Below are positions 6,693 to 14,119 of a stretch of DNA of 33,213 nucleotides, piece by piece. The stretch's first letter is position 1. Each line of letters opens with the position of its first letter. This DNA comes from Arenibacter catalasegens. Lineage in GTDB: Bacteria > Bacteroidota > Bacteroidia > Flavobacteriales > Flavobacteriaceae. Location of the stretch: assembly GCF_002909235.1 (NCBI RefSeq), contig NZ_PHQQ01000039.1, forward strand, positions 1 to 33,213. The letters run 5' to 3'. A model generated the notes under the pieces. It did not search any database, had not been told where the DNA came from, and saw nothing but the letters and a program-made list of their open reading frames with translations. The translations under genes and the position numbers were made by a program.

Positions 6693-6707
6693 TCTGAACC
6701 ATTCAGA
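6693..6707. promoter_or_regulatory. Palindrome upstream of ssb
   Basis: TCTGAA (6693-6698) and TTCAGA (6702-6707) flank three bases, giving a perfect 15-bp palindrome 34 nt upstream of the ssb start. It could be an operator or a short leader hairpin. No matching -7 element is clear nearby. Confidence 0.35.
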
Positions 6708-6736
6708 CAGTTTGCGTTTATTTTTTTTGAAGTGAT

Positions 6737-6844
6737 TTACTTATTATATCTTGAGTGTTTTCCTTTTTTGTTTTTTTTTGGTGCCGCTTCCTTTTTGATG
6801 TTTTTGTAAGATTTCATAAGATTCATTTTAGATTTACTTCCCAT
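6737..6844 (-). CDS. Small basic hypothetical protein
   Basis: A 35-residue, very basic frame starts MGSKSKMNLMKSYKNIKKEA and ends KKGKHSRYNK, with about a third Lys/Arg. A longer frame reaches back to 6955, but its first 37 residues run through a hairpin (GAACGG 6932-6937 with CCGTTC 6948-6953) and look non-coding, so I prefer the ATG at 6844. It lies 77 nt upstream of ssb on the same strand. Function is unknown; it may be a nucleic-acid-binding peptide, or not a gene. Confidence 0.3.
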   Translation of the reverse strand: MGSKSKMNLMKSYKNIKKEAAPKKNKKGKHSRYNK

Positions 6845-6931
6845 AGCGCCCTCGTTGTTACCTTTTTTTGTTGCTGATACATTTTCAATATTTGGAATTG
6901 ATAAGGACTTATAAAAAGTGAAGCGCAGCGA

Positions 6932-7084
6932 GAACGGTTTATGCAGTCCGTTCAACTTCCAAATGTTGGTATTTTGCTGTCAAAAAAAGGGTATAACGGC
7001 GAGGGTGCGGATGTAATTCTAAAAGCCTTTGTGAATTACAATAACATAGGAAGTGGCACCAAATGATTAAATGGAATTCCTATC
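6932..7084. other. Structured non-coding spacer
   Basis: This stretch precedes the 210-bp repeat array and holds two hairpins: GAACGG/CCGTTC (6932-6953, 10-nt loop) and TGTAATTC/GAATTACA (7012-7019 and 7033-7040, 13-nt loop). No frame with a good start is seen. It may be a diverged first part of the repeat array or its own structured element. Confidence 0.4.
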
Positions 7085-7710
7085 AAGCGGACTGCGTTCA
7101 CGATTTCGGATTGTAATGGAGTGCGCTTCCCGGCAAAGCGGGAAGGGCAAGCGGAATGGAAAGTAGAAATTGTGGATGGTGTCCAAGATCCTTGCAGGAA
7201 AGCTCTTTGCCCGGAATGTAGCTTTTCGCGGAATGGAGCGGCAATGTGCTGACCGGATTATTTAAAGTGATTATTCTTATTTAGTAGGATTTAAAGCGGA
7301 CTGAACTTTAAAGATGTAGATTGGGAATGGAGTGTTCCTGCCGTTTTTCAGGCAGGGTTAACGTAATGGAAATCGGAATCTTTGGAGTTTTGTCCAAGAC
7401 CTTTTGTAGGTAAGCTCATTGCCCGAAATGCAGCTTTTCGCGGAATGGAGTGGCAATGTGCTGAACGGGTTATAAAAACGAATTATGTTCTTAATGTAGG
7501 ACTTAAAGCGGACTTGACTTCAAAGATGTAGATGGGAATGGAGTTTGGCCTCTTCCCGACTTTTCTCGGGAATGAGTGGACAAGTGGAATGGAAATCGGA
7601 AGCTTTGGAGTTGGGTCCAAGACTTTTATAATGAAGCGCTTTGCCCGCAATGGAGCTTTTCGCGAAATGCAGGGGAATGTGCTGAATGGATTTAAAAACT
7701 AAATTCTATT
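7085..7710. repeat. Array of three diverged 210-bp units
   Basis: Three head-to-tail units begin with AAGCGGACT at 7085, 7294 and 7506, so the periods are 209 and 212 bp. By eye units 2 and 3 are about 75-80% identical and unit 1 somewhat less. Shared blocks in order are AAGCGGACT, GGGAATGGAGT, GAATGGAAATCGGA, GTCCAAGA, TTGCCCG, then AGCTTTTCGCG and AATGTGCTGA. A hairpin at one fixed place differs in sequence in every unit (7126-7145, 7337-7356, 7553-7572) but stays paired. A fragment resembling the start of a fourth unit follows at about 7713. No start-codon-led frame of useful length covers it. It may be structured RNA genes or a repeated DNA site. Confidence 0.75.
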
Positions 7711-7792
7711 AAAACAGAACTGAAAAAATAACTTATATCGGTATTTGACACAAAAACGTATCAAATTAAAGTGGGCAAGAAAAATCTTGAAA

Positions 7793-7812
7793 TGTTGTAC
7801 CTATGTTGTACC
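7793..7812. repeat. Direct repeats near the tRNA, possible integrase sites
   Basis: TGTTGTACC occurs at 7793-7801 and again at 7804-7812, so the copies start 11 bp apart, one helical turn. They lie about 50 bp from the 3' end of the tRNA gene, inside the element. This is the kind of placement expected for integrase arm or core sites at a tRNA attachment site. The role is inference. Confidence 0.45.
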
Positions 7813-7820
7813 CAAGTCAT

Positions 7821-7851
7821 AAAAAAAGCCCCCACATTGCTGTGAAGGCTT
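7821..7851 (-). terminator. tRNA terminator, minus strand
   Basis: On the minus strand AAGCCTTCACA pairs with TGTGGGGGCTT (two G-T pairs) around a GCAA tetraloop, and seven T residues follow. It starts about 12 nt past the tRNA 3' end and ends that transcript. It also insulates the element from the tRNA promoter. Confidence 0.85.
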
Positions 7852-7862
7852 GTCTTTACTAG

Positions 7863-7935
<73 letters not shown>

Positions 7936-8008
7936 ATGTGCGATTCCAAAATACTCAACTTGGCTTTTAACCCTCAGTTCATAATGCTGACTGAATTATT
8001 TCGGACTG

Positions 8009-8039
8009 CAAAGATACATCCTTTTTATGATTTCCCAAA
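8009..8039 (-). promoter_or_regulatory. Canonical Bacteroidota promoter for tRNA-fMet
   Basis: On the minus strand TTTG (8036-8039) and TATCTTTG (8009-8016) are separated by exactly 19 bp, the -33/-7 arrangement of the primary Bacteroidota sigma factor. Transcription would begin about 65 nt before the tRNA. Confidence 0.8.
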
Positions 8040-8121
8040 TCTATTTTGAATATTTAATTTAAAATCGGGTTAAATTTTCATCAAACCAAAGATTCTGAGA
8101 CCCTTCGGTCGAGATTTCCTA

Positions 8122-8180
8122 TTTACCTCTCCTTAGGAGAGGTCACAACTGCCTAAAAAGGCAGTTGTGGGTGAGGTAAA
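8122..8180. repeat. Nested palindromic repeat
   Basis: Two adjacent stem-loops, ACCTCTCC/GGAGAGGT (8125-8143, loop TTA) and CACAACTGCC/GGCAGTTGTG (8144-8169, 6-nt loop), are framed by TTTACCTC (8122-8129) and GAGGTAAA (8173-8180). The outer and first inner pairings exclude each other. It looks like an interspersed REP- or MITE-type element. Confidence 0.6.
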
Positions 8181-8352
8181 ATAATAAATTTCTTGAAACT
8201 GCCTATAACCAAAGTAAGACATAGGGGTAATGTCCGGCTTTCAGGAGATTTATTATTTAAAAATGCCTAGTTGTAGTCCACCTTGTCCAAAATCTTTCTA
8301 TTTTGTATCCATTTAAATTAGGATTCACCACCTCTAATTCGCCCGTTCATTT

Positions 8353-9834
8353 ATGGATAACTATGGTTTTCTCTCAATATTACCACCTGTCATTGCTATT
8401 GTCTTGGCACTCAGAACAAAACAAGTTTATATAGCCCTGCTTTTTGGGATATGGTTCTCTTGGGTAATCATCAATGATTTCAATTTTCTTAACGGCACCT
8501 TGGCGGCAGTGGAAGGGATGGTCAATGTTTTTAAATCCCCCGGAAATACAAGGACCATCATGTTTAGTGCCCTAGTAGGTGCCTTGCTGTTGTTTATCCA
8601 ATATTCCAAAGGCGTAGAGGGGTTTGTAAATTTACTTAATAAAGTTATAGCACATTTTGAGAAAAAACAAAGCGGGTATAGTAGGGTAGTGGTTCAGCTA
8701 ATGGCCCTGTTTACAGGACTTATATTGTTTGTGGAAACCAGTATTAGTTCCTTGACGGTGGGAACCTTGTATCGCCCTGTTTTTGATAAACTAAAGATTC
8801 CCAGGGAAAAACTGGCCTATATCGCCGATTCCAGTTCTGCGCCCTCCTCTATTTTAATTCCCTTTAATGCTTGGGGCGCTTTTATCATGGGATTATTGCT
8901 TACCCAAGGAATAGAAAATCCGTTTGGAACCATGCTTTCTTCCATGGTGTATAATTTTTACCCCATTCTTGCCATCTTGACGGTGTTTGTGGTTATCATT
9001 TCAAAAAAAGATATTGGACCCATGGCCAAGGCTGAAAAACGGACAAGGGAAACAGGAAAACTGTTGAATGATAATGCCAAACCTATGTTGTCTAGCGAGG
9101 TTACTTCTTTTGAATCCAAAGAAGGAATCAAGGCAAAGGCCTATAATATGATTATTCCATTGGCTACCATGGTATGTATGATGCCTATTAATTTGGCATA
9201 CACCGGTTGGGATGCGGTTGAGAATGCCACATCTTTTTCCGACCATCTTTTTAAAGCTATTGGTAATGGTTCTGGTTCGTCGTCCGTACTATATGCGGTA
9301 CTTACTGCAATTTTGGTCGCCATGGTACTGTATCGATCGCAAAAAATCATGAAAACCAAAGAAATGATCGATCTCGTCCTGAAGGGCATAAGCGAATTAA
9401 TGCCTCTTGCGTTGCTAATGTTATTGGCTTTTGCCATAGGGGATGCCTGTAATGCTTTGGGAACAGGGCAGTTCGTAGCCAACTGGTCCAAAGAATGGCT
9501 GTCCCCCGCTTTTTTACCGGCAATTATTTTCGTCATCAGCTCCTTTATTGCGTTTTCGACCGGGACTTCTTGGGGCACTTTTGCCATTATGATGGCGATT
9601 GCCATCCCCATGGCAGAAATTCATTCTGCACCATTGCCTTTGGTGGTAGCCGCTACATTGGGGGGTGGTATTTTTGGAGATCACTGTTCCCCCATTTCAG
9701 ACACCTCTATTATCTCATCCATGGCCTCGGCCAGTGATCATATAGATCATATTAATACTCAGTTGCCCTATGCTCTGATTGGAGGTTTGATAACAGTGGT
9801 ACTTTACGTAATTTTAGGCTTTATTATGATATAG
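8353..9834 (+). CDS. nhaC: NhaC-family Na+/H+ antiporter
   Basis: This 493-residue inner-membrane protein has about 11-12 hydrophobic segments and the hallmark of NhaC/MalN-type antiporters, GDHCSPISDTSIISSMAS starting at residue 442, plus a conserved SSSAPSSILIPFNAWGAF near residue 155-172. It would exchange sodium for protons; related proteins move malate/lactate or amino acids, so the exact substrate is not certain. A charged cytoplasmic loop of about 50 residues lies near 220-260. The gene stands 49 nt before era on the same strand, but era has its own promoter. Confidence 0.9.
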   Translation: MDNYGFLSILPPVIAIVLALRTKQVYIALLFGIWFSWVIINDFNFLNGTLAAVEGMVNVFKSPGNTRTIMFSALVGALLLFIQYSKGVEGFVNLLNKVIAHFEKKQSGYSRVVVQLMALFTGLILFVETSISSLTVGTLYRPVFDKLKIPREKLAYIADSSSAPSSILIPFNAWGAFIMGLLLTQGIENPFGTMLSSMVYNFYPILAILTVFVVIISKKDIGPMAKAEKRTRETGKLLNDNAKPMLSSEVTSFESKEGIKAKAYNMIIPLATMVCMMPINLAYTGWDAVENATSFSDHLFKAIGNGSGSSSVLYAVLTAILVAMVLYRSQKIMKTKEMIDLVLKGISELMPLALLMLLAFAIGDACNALGTGQFVANWSKEWLSPAFLPAIIFVISSFIAFSTGTSWGTFAIMMAIAIPMAEIHSAPLPLVVAATLGGGIFGDHCSPISDTSIISSMASASDHIDHINTQLPYALIGGLITVVLYVILGFIMI

Positions 9835-9849
9835 ATGGTCATATTCAAT

Positions 9850-9857
9850 TACCTTTG
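9850..9857 (+). promoter_or_regulatory. Promoter -7 element of era
   Basis: TACCTTTG fits TAnnTTTG and lies 25 nt before the era start codon. A good -33 element is not obvious at 19-bp spacing. Confidence 0.55.
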
Positions 9858-9882
9858 CCATTATAAAAGTTAAAAAGGGAAG

Positions 9883-10767
9883 ATGTCGCATAAAGCCGGT
9901 TTTGTAAATATTATAGGAAATCCCAATGTGGGGAAATCCACACTCATGAATGCCTTTGTAGGGGAAAAATTATCTATAATTACCTCCAAGGCCCAAACTA
10001 CGCGGCACCGAATTTTAGGAATTGTCAATGGGGACGATTTTCAGGTGGTCCTATCAGATACTCCTGGAATCATAAAACCTGCCTATGAATTGCAATCTTC
10101 TATGATGGACTTTGTTAAGTCCGCTTTTGAAGATGCCGATGTGCTGCTTTATATGGTGGAAATAGGTGAAAAGGCCTTGAAAGACGAACGTTTTTTTGAA
10201 AAATTAAAAAATAGTACTACCCCAATATTGCTTTTGTTGAATAAGATAGATGTCTCTGAGCAGGCTATTTTGGAAGAACAAGTGCAATACTGGCAGGAGC
10301 AATTGCCTAACGCGGAAATTCATCCTATATCTGCCTTACAGAATTTTAATGTGAAGGAAGTCTTTCTACGGATTTTAGAATTGCTGCCAGAAGCACCTCC
10401 TTATTATCCAAAGGACCAATTAACGGACAAGCCCGAACGCTTTTTCGTAAACGAAACCATTAGGGAGAAAATCCTTCAGTTTTATAAAAAGGAAATCCCT
10501 TACTCTGTCGAAATCGATACAGAGGAATTTTTTGAGGACGAGGATATTATCCGCATGCGGTCCGTCATCATGGTGGAACGGGATTCCCAAAAGGGGATTA
10601 TCATAGGCCATAAAGGAAGCGCCCTGAAAAGGGTGGGGGTGGAAGCACGTAAGGACTTGGAAAAATTCTTCGACAAGCAGGTGCATTTGGAGCTCTACGT
10701 AAAGGTTAATAAGAATTGGAGAAATGACCCCAAGCAATTGAAGCGCTTTGGGTATAATCAGGGTTAG
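9883..10767 (+). CDS. era: GTPase Era
   Basis: This 294-residue protein has a complete Era layout. The GTPase domain carries G1 GNPNVGKST (12-20), G3 DTPG (59-62), G4 NKID (120-123) and G5 SAL (150-152). The C-terminal KH domain, with GIIIGHKG at 238-245, binds the 3' end of 16S rRNA. Era assists late assembly of the 30S subunit at the cytoplasmic side of the membrane. Length is normal for the family and all key residues are present. It lies in the same stretch of chromosome as der, another ribosome-assembly GTPase. Confidence 0.98.
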   Translation: MSHKAGFVNIIGNPNVGKSTLMNAFVGEKLSIITSKAQTTRHRILGIVNGDDFQVVLSDTPGIIKPAYELQSSMMDFVKSAFEDADVLLYMVEIGEKALKDERFFEKLKNSTTPILLLLNKIDVSEQAILEEQVQYWQEQLPNAEIHPISALQNFNVKEVFLRILELLPEAPPYYPKDQLTDKPERFFVNETIREKILQFYKKEIPYSVEIDTEEFFEDEDIIRMRSVIMVERDSQKGIIIGHKGSALKRVGVEARKDLEKFFDKQVHLELYVKVNKNWRNDPKQLKRFGYNQG

Positions 10768-10856
10768 CTTTTTAGTCGCTTGTTCTTAGGGACGAAATTG
10801 CTCGTAAGGCAATAGCCAATGCCCTGTTGTTTTTTGGATAGTCAATATCAATATGG

Positions 10857-10942
10857 TGGACGTTATTGCGCGCAAAGCGTGGCAATCTGCTTATTTTATC
10901 ATGAGATTACGTCGTCGCTCAAACTCCTCACAATGACGTCCA
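10857..10942. repeat. 86-bp imperfect palindromic repeat
   Basis: The ends TGGACGTTATTG (10857-10868) and CAATGACGTCCA (10931-10942) are inverted repeats with one mismatch, and inner segments GCAATCT and AGATTAC also pair. No frame covers it. It resembles the interspersed palindromic elements of Bacteroidota that carry a CAATGACG end; such copies are usually numerous in a genome, which cannot be checked here. Confidence 0.6.
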
Positions 10943-10992
10943 TCCTAAACAAGAAATCTTAAACTAGGACCTTTTAACTGGCATAGCCTTTT

Positions 10993-11496
10993 TTATATGT
11001 GGCTTCCTTCTTGGGTATGTTTTAACATAAACTCGTGCAATTGATGCATTTGAGGCTTGCCTTTTCTTTTTCCGATCCTTCCAAAGACATATAGTACGAT
11101 CCAAGTAACGACCATTAGGGCCATTAATCCCAATTGGAGTCCGATTTCTTTTCCCAGTGCGTTATTGGAATAGGCCCAAACTCCAAAAATGATGAACAAA
11201 GTAGCTACTCCAAAATGGACGAACATGAAAAATGTCCATAAGGTAGGGTTAGGGCCAAATAATCCATATATGATGCTATCGCCATCTTCCTGGTCTACCA
11301 CCTCAAGCTGTAGCTGAGGGGACCAAAAATGGGATTCAGTCCTATTGAATTTTATAAAAACGTGATTATCGGATATTTTTACGATAAAAGGTGGGGTGTC
11401 CGCGTTTTGGAATAATTGTAATATAGGTTCGGCAGAACAATTAAGGTTAATTTGGAACCTTGGTCTTAAGACAATTTCGTTAGGTAAAGCTTTCAA
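10993..11496 (-). CDS. Conserved membrane protein of unknown function
   Basis: I do not recognise a characterised family. The protein has 167 residues: a soluble N-terminal part of about 85 residues (LRPRFQINLN, HVFIKFNRTESHFWSPQLQLEV) with alternating beta-like pattern, two membrane helices (about 90-108 and 120-138) and a basic cytoplasmic tail (GRIGKRKGKPQMHQLHEF). No in-frame ATG precedes it; the likely start is TTG at 11496, with TATCTTTT (minus strand, 11520-11527), one base off the -7 consensus, upstream. It stands alone between era and a divergent acetyltransferase gene. Confidence 0.8.
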   Translation of the reverse strand: MKALPNEIVLRPRFQINLNCSAEPILQLFQNADTPPFIVKISDNHVFIKFNRTESHFWSPQLQLEVVDQEDGDSIIYGLFGPNPTLWTFFMFVHFGVATLFIIFGVWAYSNNALGKEIGLQLGLMALMVVTWIVLYVFGRIGKRKGKPQMHQLHEFMLKHTQEGSHI

Positions 11497-11650
11497 ACTA
11501 GATGGCTGATAATAAGGATAAAAGATACTGTTTTTTTTCTTTAGGAGCCAATTTAATAAATTGGATGCATATGGGTTAGAATTATAATTTTCAGCATCAA
11601 TAACTGATCTAATGCAATTATATCTTTCCGTTTGATTTTAGATTGGTAGG

Positions 11651-11692
11651 CTGAATATTTCAGTATTACCGATAAAACGCTTAATTTTATCG
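11651..11692 (+). promoter_or_regulatory. Stem-loops abutting the acetyltransferase start
   Basis: CTGAATATTTCAG (11651-11663) and CGATAAAA/TTTTATCG (11670-11677 and 11685-11692, 7-nt loop) lie directly before the ATG at 11698, and CGATAAAA is repeated once more across the start. The second stem ends only 5 nt before the ATG. It may be an operator or a leader hairpin that controls translation. Confidence 0.4.
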
Positions 11693-11697
11693 ATAAA

Positions 11698-12399
11698 ATG
11701 CAAAATATAGTGATTTTTGGAGCCTCAGGACATGGAAGTGTAGTTTTAGATTCTTTGGAAAGGGAAGGCAAATATAACATTATAGGTTTTTTGGATTCTT
11801 TTAAGAAAAAAGGTCTAAAGCATAACGGATATGAAATTTTGGGTAATGAACATGAATTGCCCTATTTAATGGAAAGATTTAATATTATAGGGGGCGTGGT
11901 GGCCATCGGTGATAATTGGACGCGTCACTTGATTGTAGAAAAAATTAATAAAATAGTTCCTGGTTTTAATTTTGTATTGGCCATACATCCAAATGCGATT
12001 GTAGGTAAGGATGTTGAAATTGGCAAAGGTACGGTCATTATGGCCGGGTCGATTATAAATGCCAATTCCCGTATTGGCAGGCATTGTATAGTGAACACCA
12101 ATTCTTCTGTAGGCCACGATAGCATTGTTGAGGATTTTTCCAGTCTCGCTTCCAGGGCATGTACTGGCGGAAATTTTATTTTGGGAGAATTCTCTGTTGT
12201 TTCCTTGGGTGTGAACGTCATAGAAAATATTACTATATTGGAACATTCTGTAATTGGTGCTGGATCTTTAATCCTTGAGGATATTCCAGGATATGTAGTT
12301 GCTTACGGCAGCCCGGCAAAAGTTATTAAGAATAGAAGAATTGGGGAGGTTTATCTTTCTGGCAGTAAGGACCATTTGGTGAAAATTGTTGCCAAGTGA
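11698..12399 (+). CDS. NeuD/PglD-family acetyltransferase
   Basis: The 233-residue protein joins an N-terminal Rossmann-like PglD_N domain (IVIFGASGHGSVVLDSLE, residues 4-21, nucleotide-sugar binding) to a left-handed beta-helix of hexapeptide repeats from about 97 to 210 that binds acetyl-CoA. H140 in NSSVGHDS is the likely catalytic base, and the C-terminal VAYGSPAKVIKNRR is typical. Relatives acetylate amino-sugars or sialic acid during surface polysaccharide synthesis. No other sugar-pathway gene lies nearby, so it is an orphan here and the substrate is unknown. Its position between housekeeping GTPase genes and the repeat remnants around it suggest insertion, but this is weak inference. 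Confidence 0.88.
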   Translation: MQNIVIFGASGHGSVVLDSLEREGKYNIIGFLDSFKKKGLKHNGYEILGNEHELPYLMERFNIIGGVVAIGDNWTRHLIVEKINKIVPGFNFVLAIHPNAIVGKDVEIGKGTVIMAGSIINANSRIGRHCIVNTNSSVGHDSIVEDFSSLASRACTGGNFILGEFSVVSLGVNVIENITILEHSVIGAGSLILEDIPGYVVAYGSPAKVIKNRRIGEVYLSGSKDHLVKIVAK

Positions 12400-12683
12400 A
12401 ACATCCCTGAGTCGGCGGGCGGAAAAGGGTCTAGCTGTTGGTCTACCGTCATTGATTGACTCAGGAAATATACTTATTACCACCCGGGCAACGCTCGTTA
12501 ATTTTCAGTTCGCTTATTCATCTCAACATATTGTCATGCTGATTTAAGTTTAAAATAATCTAGGTTTGAAATAGTGCCTTTAAAACATTTCCTGCCCGTA
12601 TATCCTCCTCAAGTTTCTGAACTAGAATATACGTTAATGAATTACTTCAATTTTAATTGGTACTTTTGCAGCAAATTAAAAGT
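12400..12683. other. Intergenic region upstream of der
   Basis: No gene is seen. CCTGAGTC (12406-12413) and GACTCAGG (12458-12465) are a perfect 8-bp inverted repeat 44 bp apart just past the acetyltransferase stop, without a T-run. A short GTCATGCTGATTTAAG stretch near 12533 resembles the end of a palindromic repeat. The der promoter is at the right edge. Confidence 0.45.
12661..12668 (+). promoter_or_regulatory. Promoter -7 element of der
   Basis: TACTTTTG fits TAnnTTTG and lies 15 nt before the ATG at 12684. It overlaps a possible upstream TTG start at 12657, which argues for the shorter protein. Confidence 0.6.
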
Positions 12684-13988
12684 ATGAGTGCTATTGTAGC
12701 CATTGTAGGAAGACCTAATGTAGGCAAATCAACCTTTTTTAATAGACTTATTCAAAGAAGAGAGGCCATTGTTGATGCCGAAAGTGGGGTTACACGTGAC
12801 CGTCATTACGGAAAGAGTGATTGGAACGGAGTGGAGTTTTCAGTAATCGATACCGGGGGATATGTATTGGGGAGCGATGATGTTTTTGAAAAAGAAATAG
12901 ATAAGCAGGTAGAATTGGCCATAGATGAGGCCGATGCCATCATCTTTATGGTGGATGTGGAAGCCGGAGTTACCGGTATGGACGAAGATGTAGCTAATTT
13001 ACTGAGACGTGTAAATAAACCTGTTTTCTTAGTGGTCAATAAAGTGGACAACGGTAATAGAGCGAAAGATGCCGTAGAGTTTTATGCGTTGGGGCTAGGG
13101 GAATATTATACTATTGCCAGTATTAGTGGTAGTGGTACGGGCGACTTACTGGACGAGCTGGTTAAAGTGTTACCGGAAAAGGAAAAGGAGAGGGATGATT
13201 TGCCACGTTTTGCCGTGGTGGGAAGGCCAAATGCCGGAAAATCGTCTTTTATCAATGCCCTTATTGGGGAAGAGAGATATATTGTTACCGATATTCCTGG
13301 TACTACTAGGGATAGTATTGATACTAAATATAATAGATTTGGTTTTGAATTTAATTTGGTAGATACCGCCGGGATTCGTCGTAAGGCCAAAGTTAGGGAA
13401 GACCTGGAGTTCTATTCGGTAATGCGTTCCGTAAGGGCCATTGAACATTCCGATGTCTGTATTCTTATGTTGGATGCCACCCGTGGTTTTGATGGGCAGG
13501 TAGAAAATATTTTCTGGTTGGCACAACGTAATAACAAAGGAATCGTAATCTTGGTTAATAAATGGGATTTGATTGAAGACAAAGAGACCAATACTATTAA
13601 GCAATACACTCAAAAAATTAAGGAGGCCATTTCACCTTTTACAGATGTGCCTATTCTTTTTATCTCCGTTTTAACCAAGCAGCGAATTTTTAAGGCCATT
13701 GAAACTGCCGTTCAAGTGTATGAAAATAGACAAAAAAAGGTCGTGACCAGAAAGCTGAACGATATTATGTTACCCCTTATTGAAAACTATCCCCCACCGG
13801 CCTATAAGGATAAGTATGTAAAAATAAAATTTTGCACCCAATTGCCAACCCCTTATCCGCAGTTTGCTTTTTTCTGTAATCTTCCGCAATATGTGAGGGA
13901 TCCTTATAAGCGTTTTCTGGAGAATAAATTAAGGGAACATTTTGATTTCACAGGGGTGCCTGTATCGGTGTTTATGAGAAAGAAATAA
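12684..13988 (+). CDS. der: GTPase Der (EngA)
   Basis: This 434-residue protein has the tandem GTPase arrangement unique to Der. The first domain begins [17 protein letters not shown] (G1 at 9-16) with DTGG and NKVD; the second has G1 GRPNAGKSS from residue 180, then DTAG and NKWD. A C-terminal KH-like domain follows (about 350-434). Der is needed for maturation of the 50S subunit. The start at 12684 is chosen over the TTG at 12657, because it matches the normal N-terminus and because the promoter element covers the longer start. Confidence 0.98.
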   Translation: MSAIVAIVGRPNVGKSTFFNRLIQRREAIVDAESGVTRDRHYGKSDWNGVEFSVIDTGGYVLGSDDVFEKEIDKQVELAIDEADAIIFMVDVEAGVTGMDEDVANLLRRVNKPVFLVVNKVDNGNRAKDAVEFYALGLGEYYTIASISGSGTGDLLDELVKVLPEKEKERDDLPRFAVVGRPNAGKSSFINALIGEERYIVTDIPGTTRDSIDTKYNRFGFEFNLVDTAGIRRKAKVREDLEFYSVMRSVRAIEHSDVCILMLDATRGFDGQVENIFWLAQRNNKGIVILVNKWDLIEDKETNTIKQYTQKIKEAISPFTDVPILFISVLTKQRIFKAIETAVQVYENRQKKVVTRKLNDIMLPLIENYPPPAYKDKYVKIKFCTQLPTPYPQFAFFCNLPQYVRDPYKRFLENKLREHFDFTGVPVSVFMRKK

Positions 13989-14002
13989 GGAGCTCTTTTT
14001 AA

Positions 14003-14119
14003 ATTCGGTTATTTCTAAAGGAGGGTCATAAAGTTCTGTTAACCATTTGGGTCGTACTGGCTGTTGCTATATTTTTGGGGGCTTACCAAATTACCAAGAA
14101 TACAAGACAAACTAACCAA
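14003..14119 (+). other. In-frame hydrophobic stretch before OMP gene
   Basis: The frame of the downstream outer-membrane gene stays open back to 14003 and reads KVLLTIWVVLAVAIFLGAYQ, a membrane-helix-like segment, followed by a polar linker. There is no ATG or GTG, only TTG at 14075. It is probably a relic of a small membrane gene or a coincidence, and not part of the outer-membrane protein, whose signal peptide starts at 14120. Confidence 0.3.

Larger units (their letters stand above)
7936..8352. other. Intergenic region between tRNA and antiporter gene
   Basis: No gene is seen in these 417 bp. They hold the tRNA leader and promoter (8009-8039, minus strand), an AT-rich stretch, and a double palindrome (8122-8180). 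Before the antiporter gene there is only a partial promoter match, TATTTTG at 8299-8305. Confidence 0.6.

Noticed and set aside
6845..6955. N-terminal extension of the small basic protein
   Set aside because: It passes through a hairpin and shows no protein-like pattern; the shorter start is preferred.
7085..7710. 210-bp units as a CRISPR array
   Set aside because: Units are long, diverged throughout and lack identical short repeats with unique spacers; no cas gene is present.
11553..11780. 75-residue minus-strand frame
   Set aside because: It lies opposite the acetyltransferase start and the AT-rich gap, with no family resemblance.
11866..12246. 126-residue minus-strand frame
   Set aside because: It is antisense to the hexapeptide-repeat region of the acetyltransferase, whose repeats create open complementary frames.
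12406..12465. 8-bp inverted repeat after the acetyltransferase as a terminator
   Set aside because: The arms are 44 bp apart and there is no T-run after them.
12657..12683. Longer der start at TTG 12657
   Set aside because: The nine extra residues are not family-like and the start overlaps the TACTTTTG promoter element; ATG 12684 gives the standard N-terminus.
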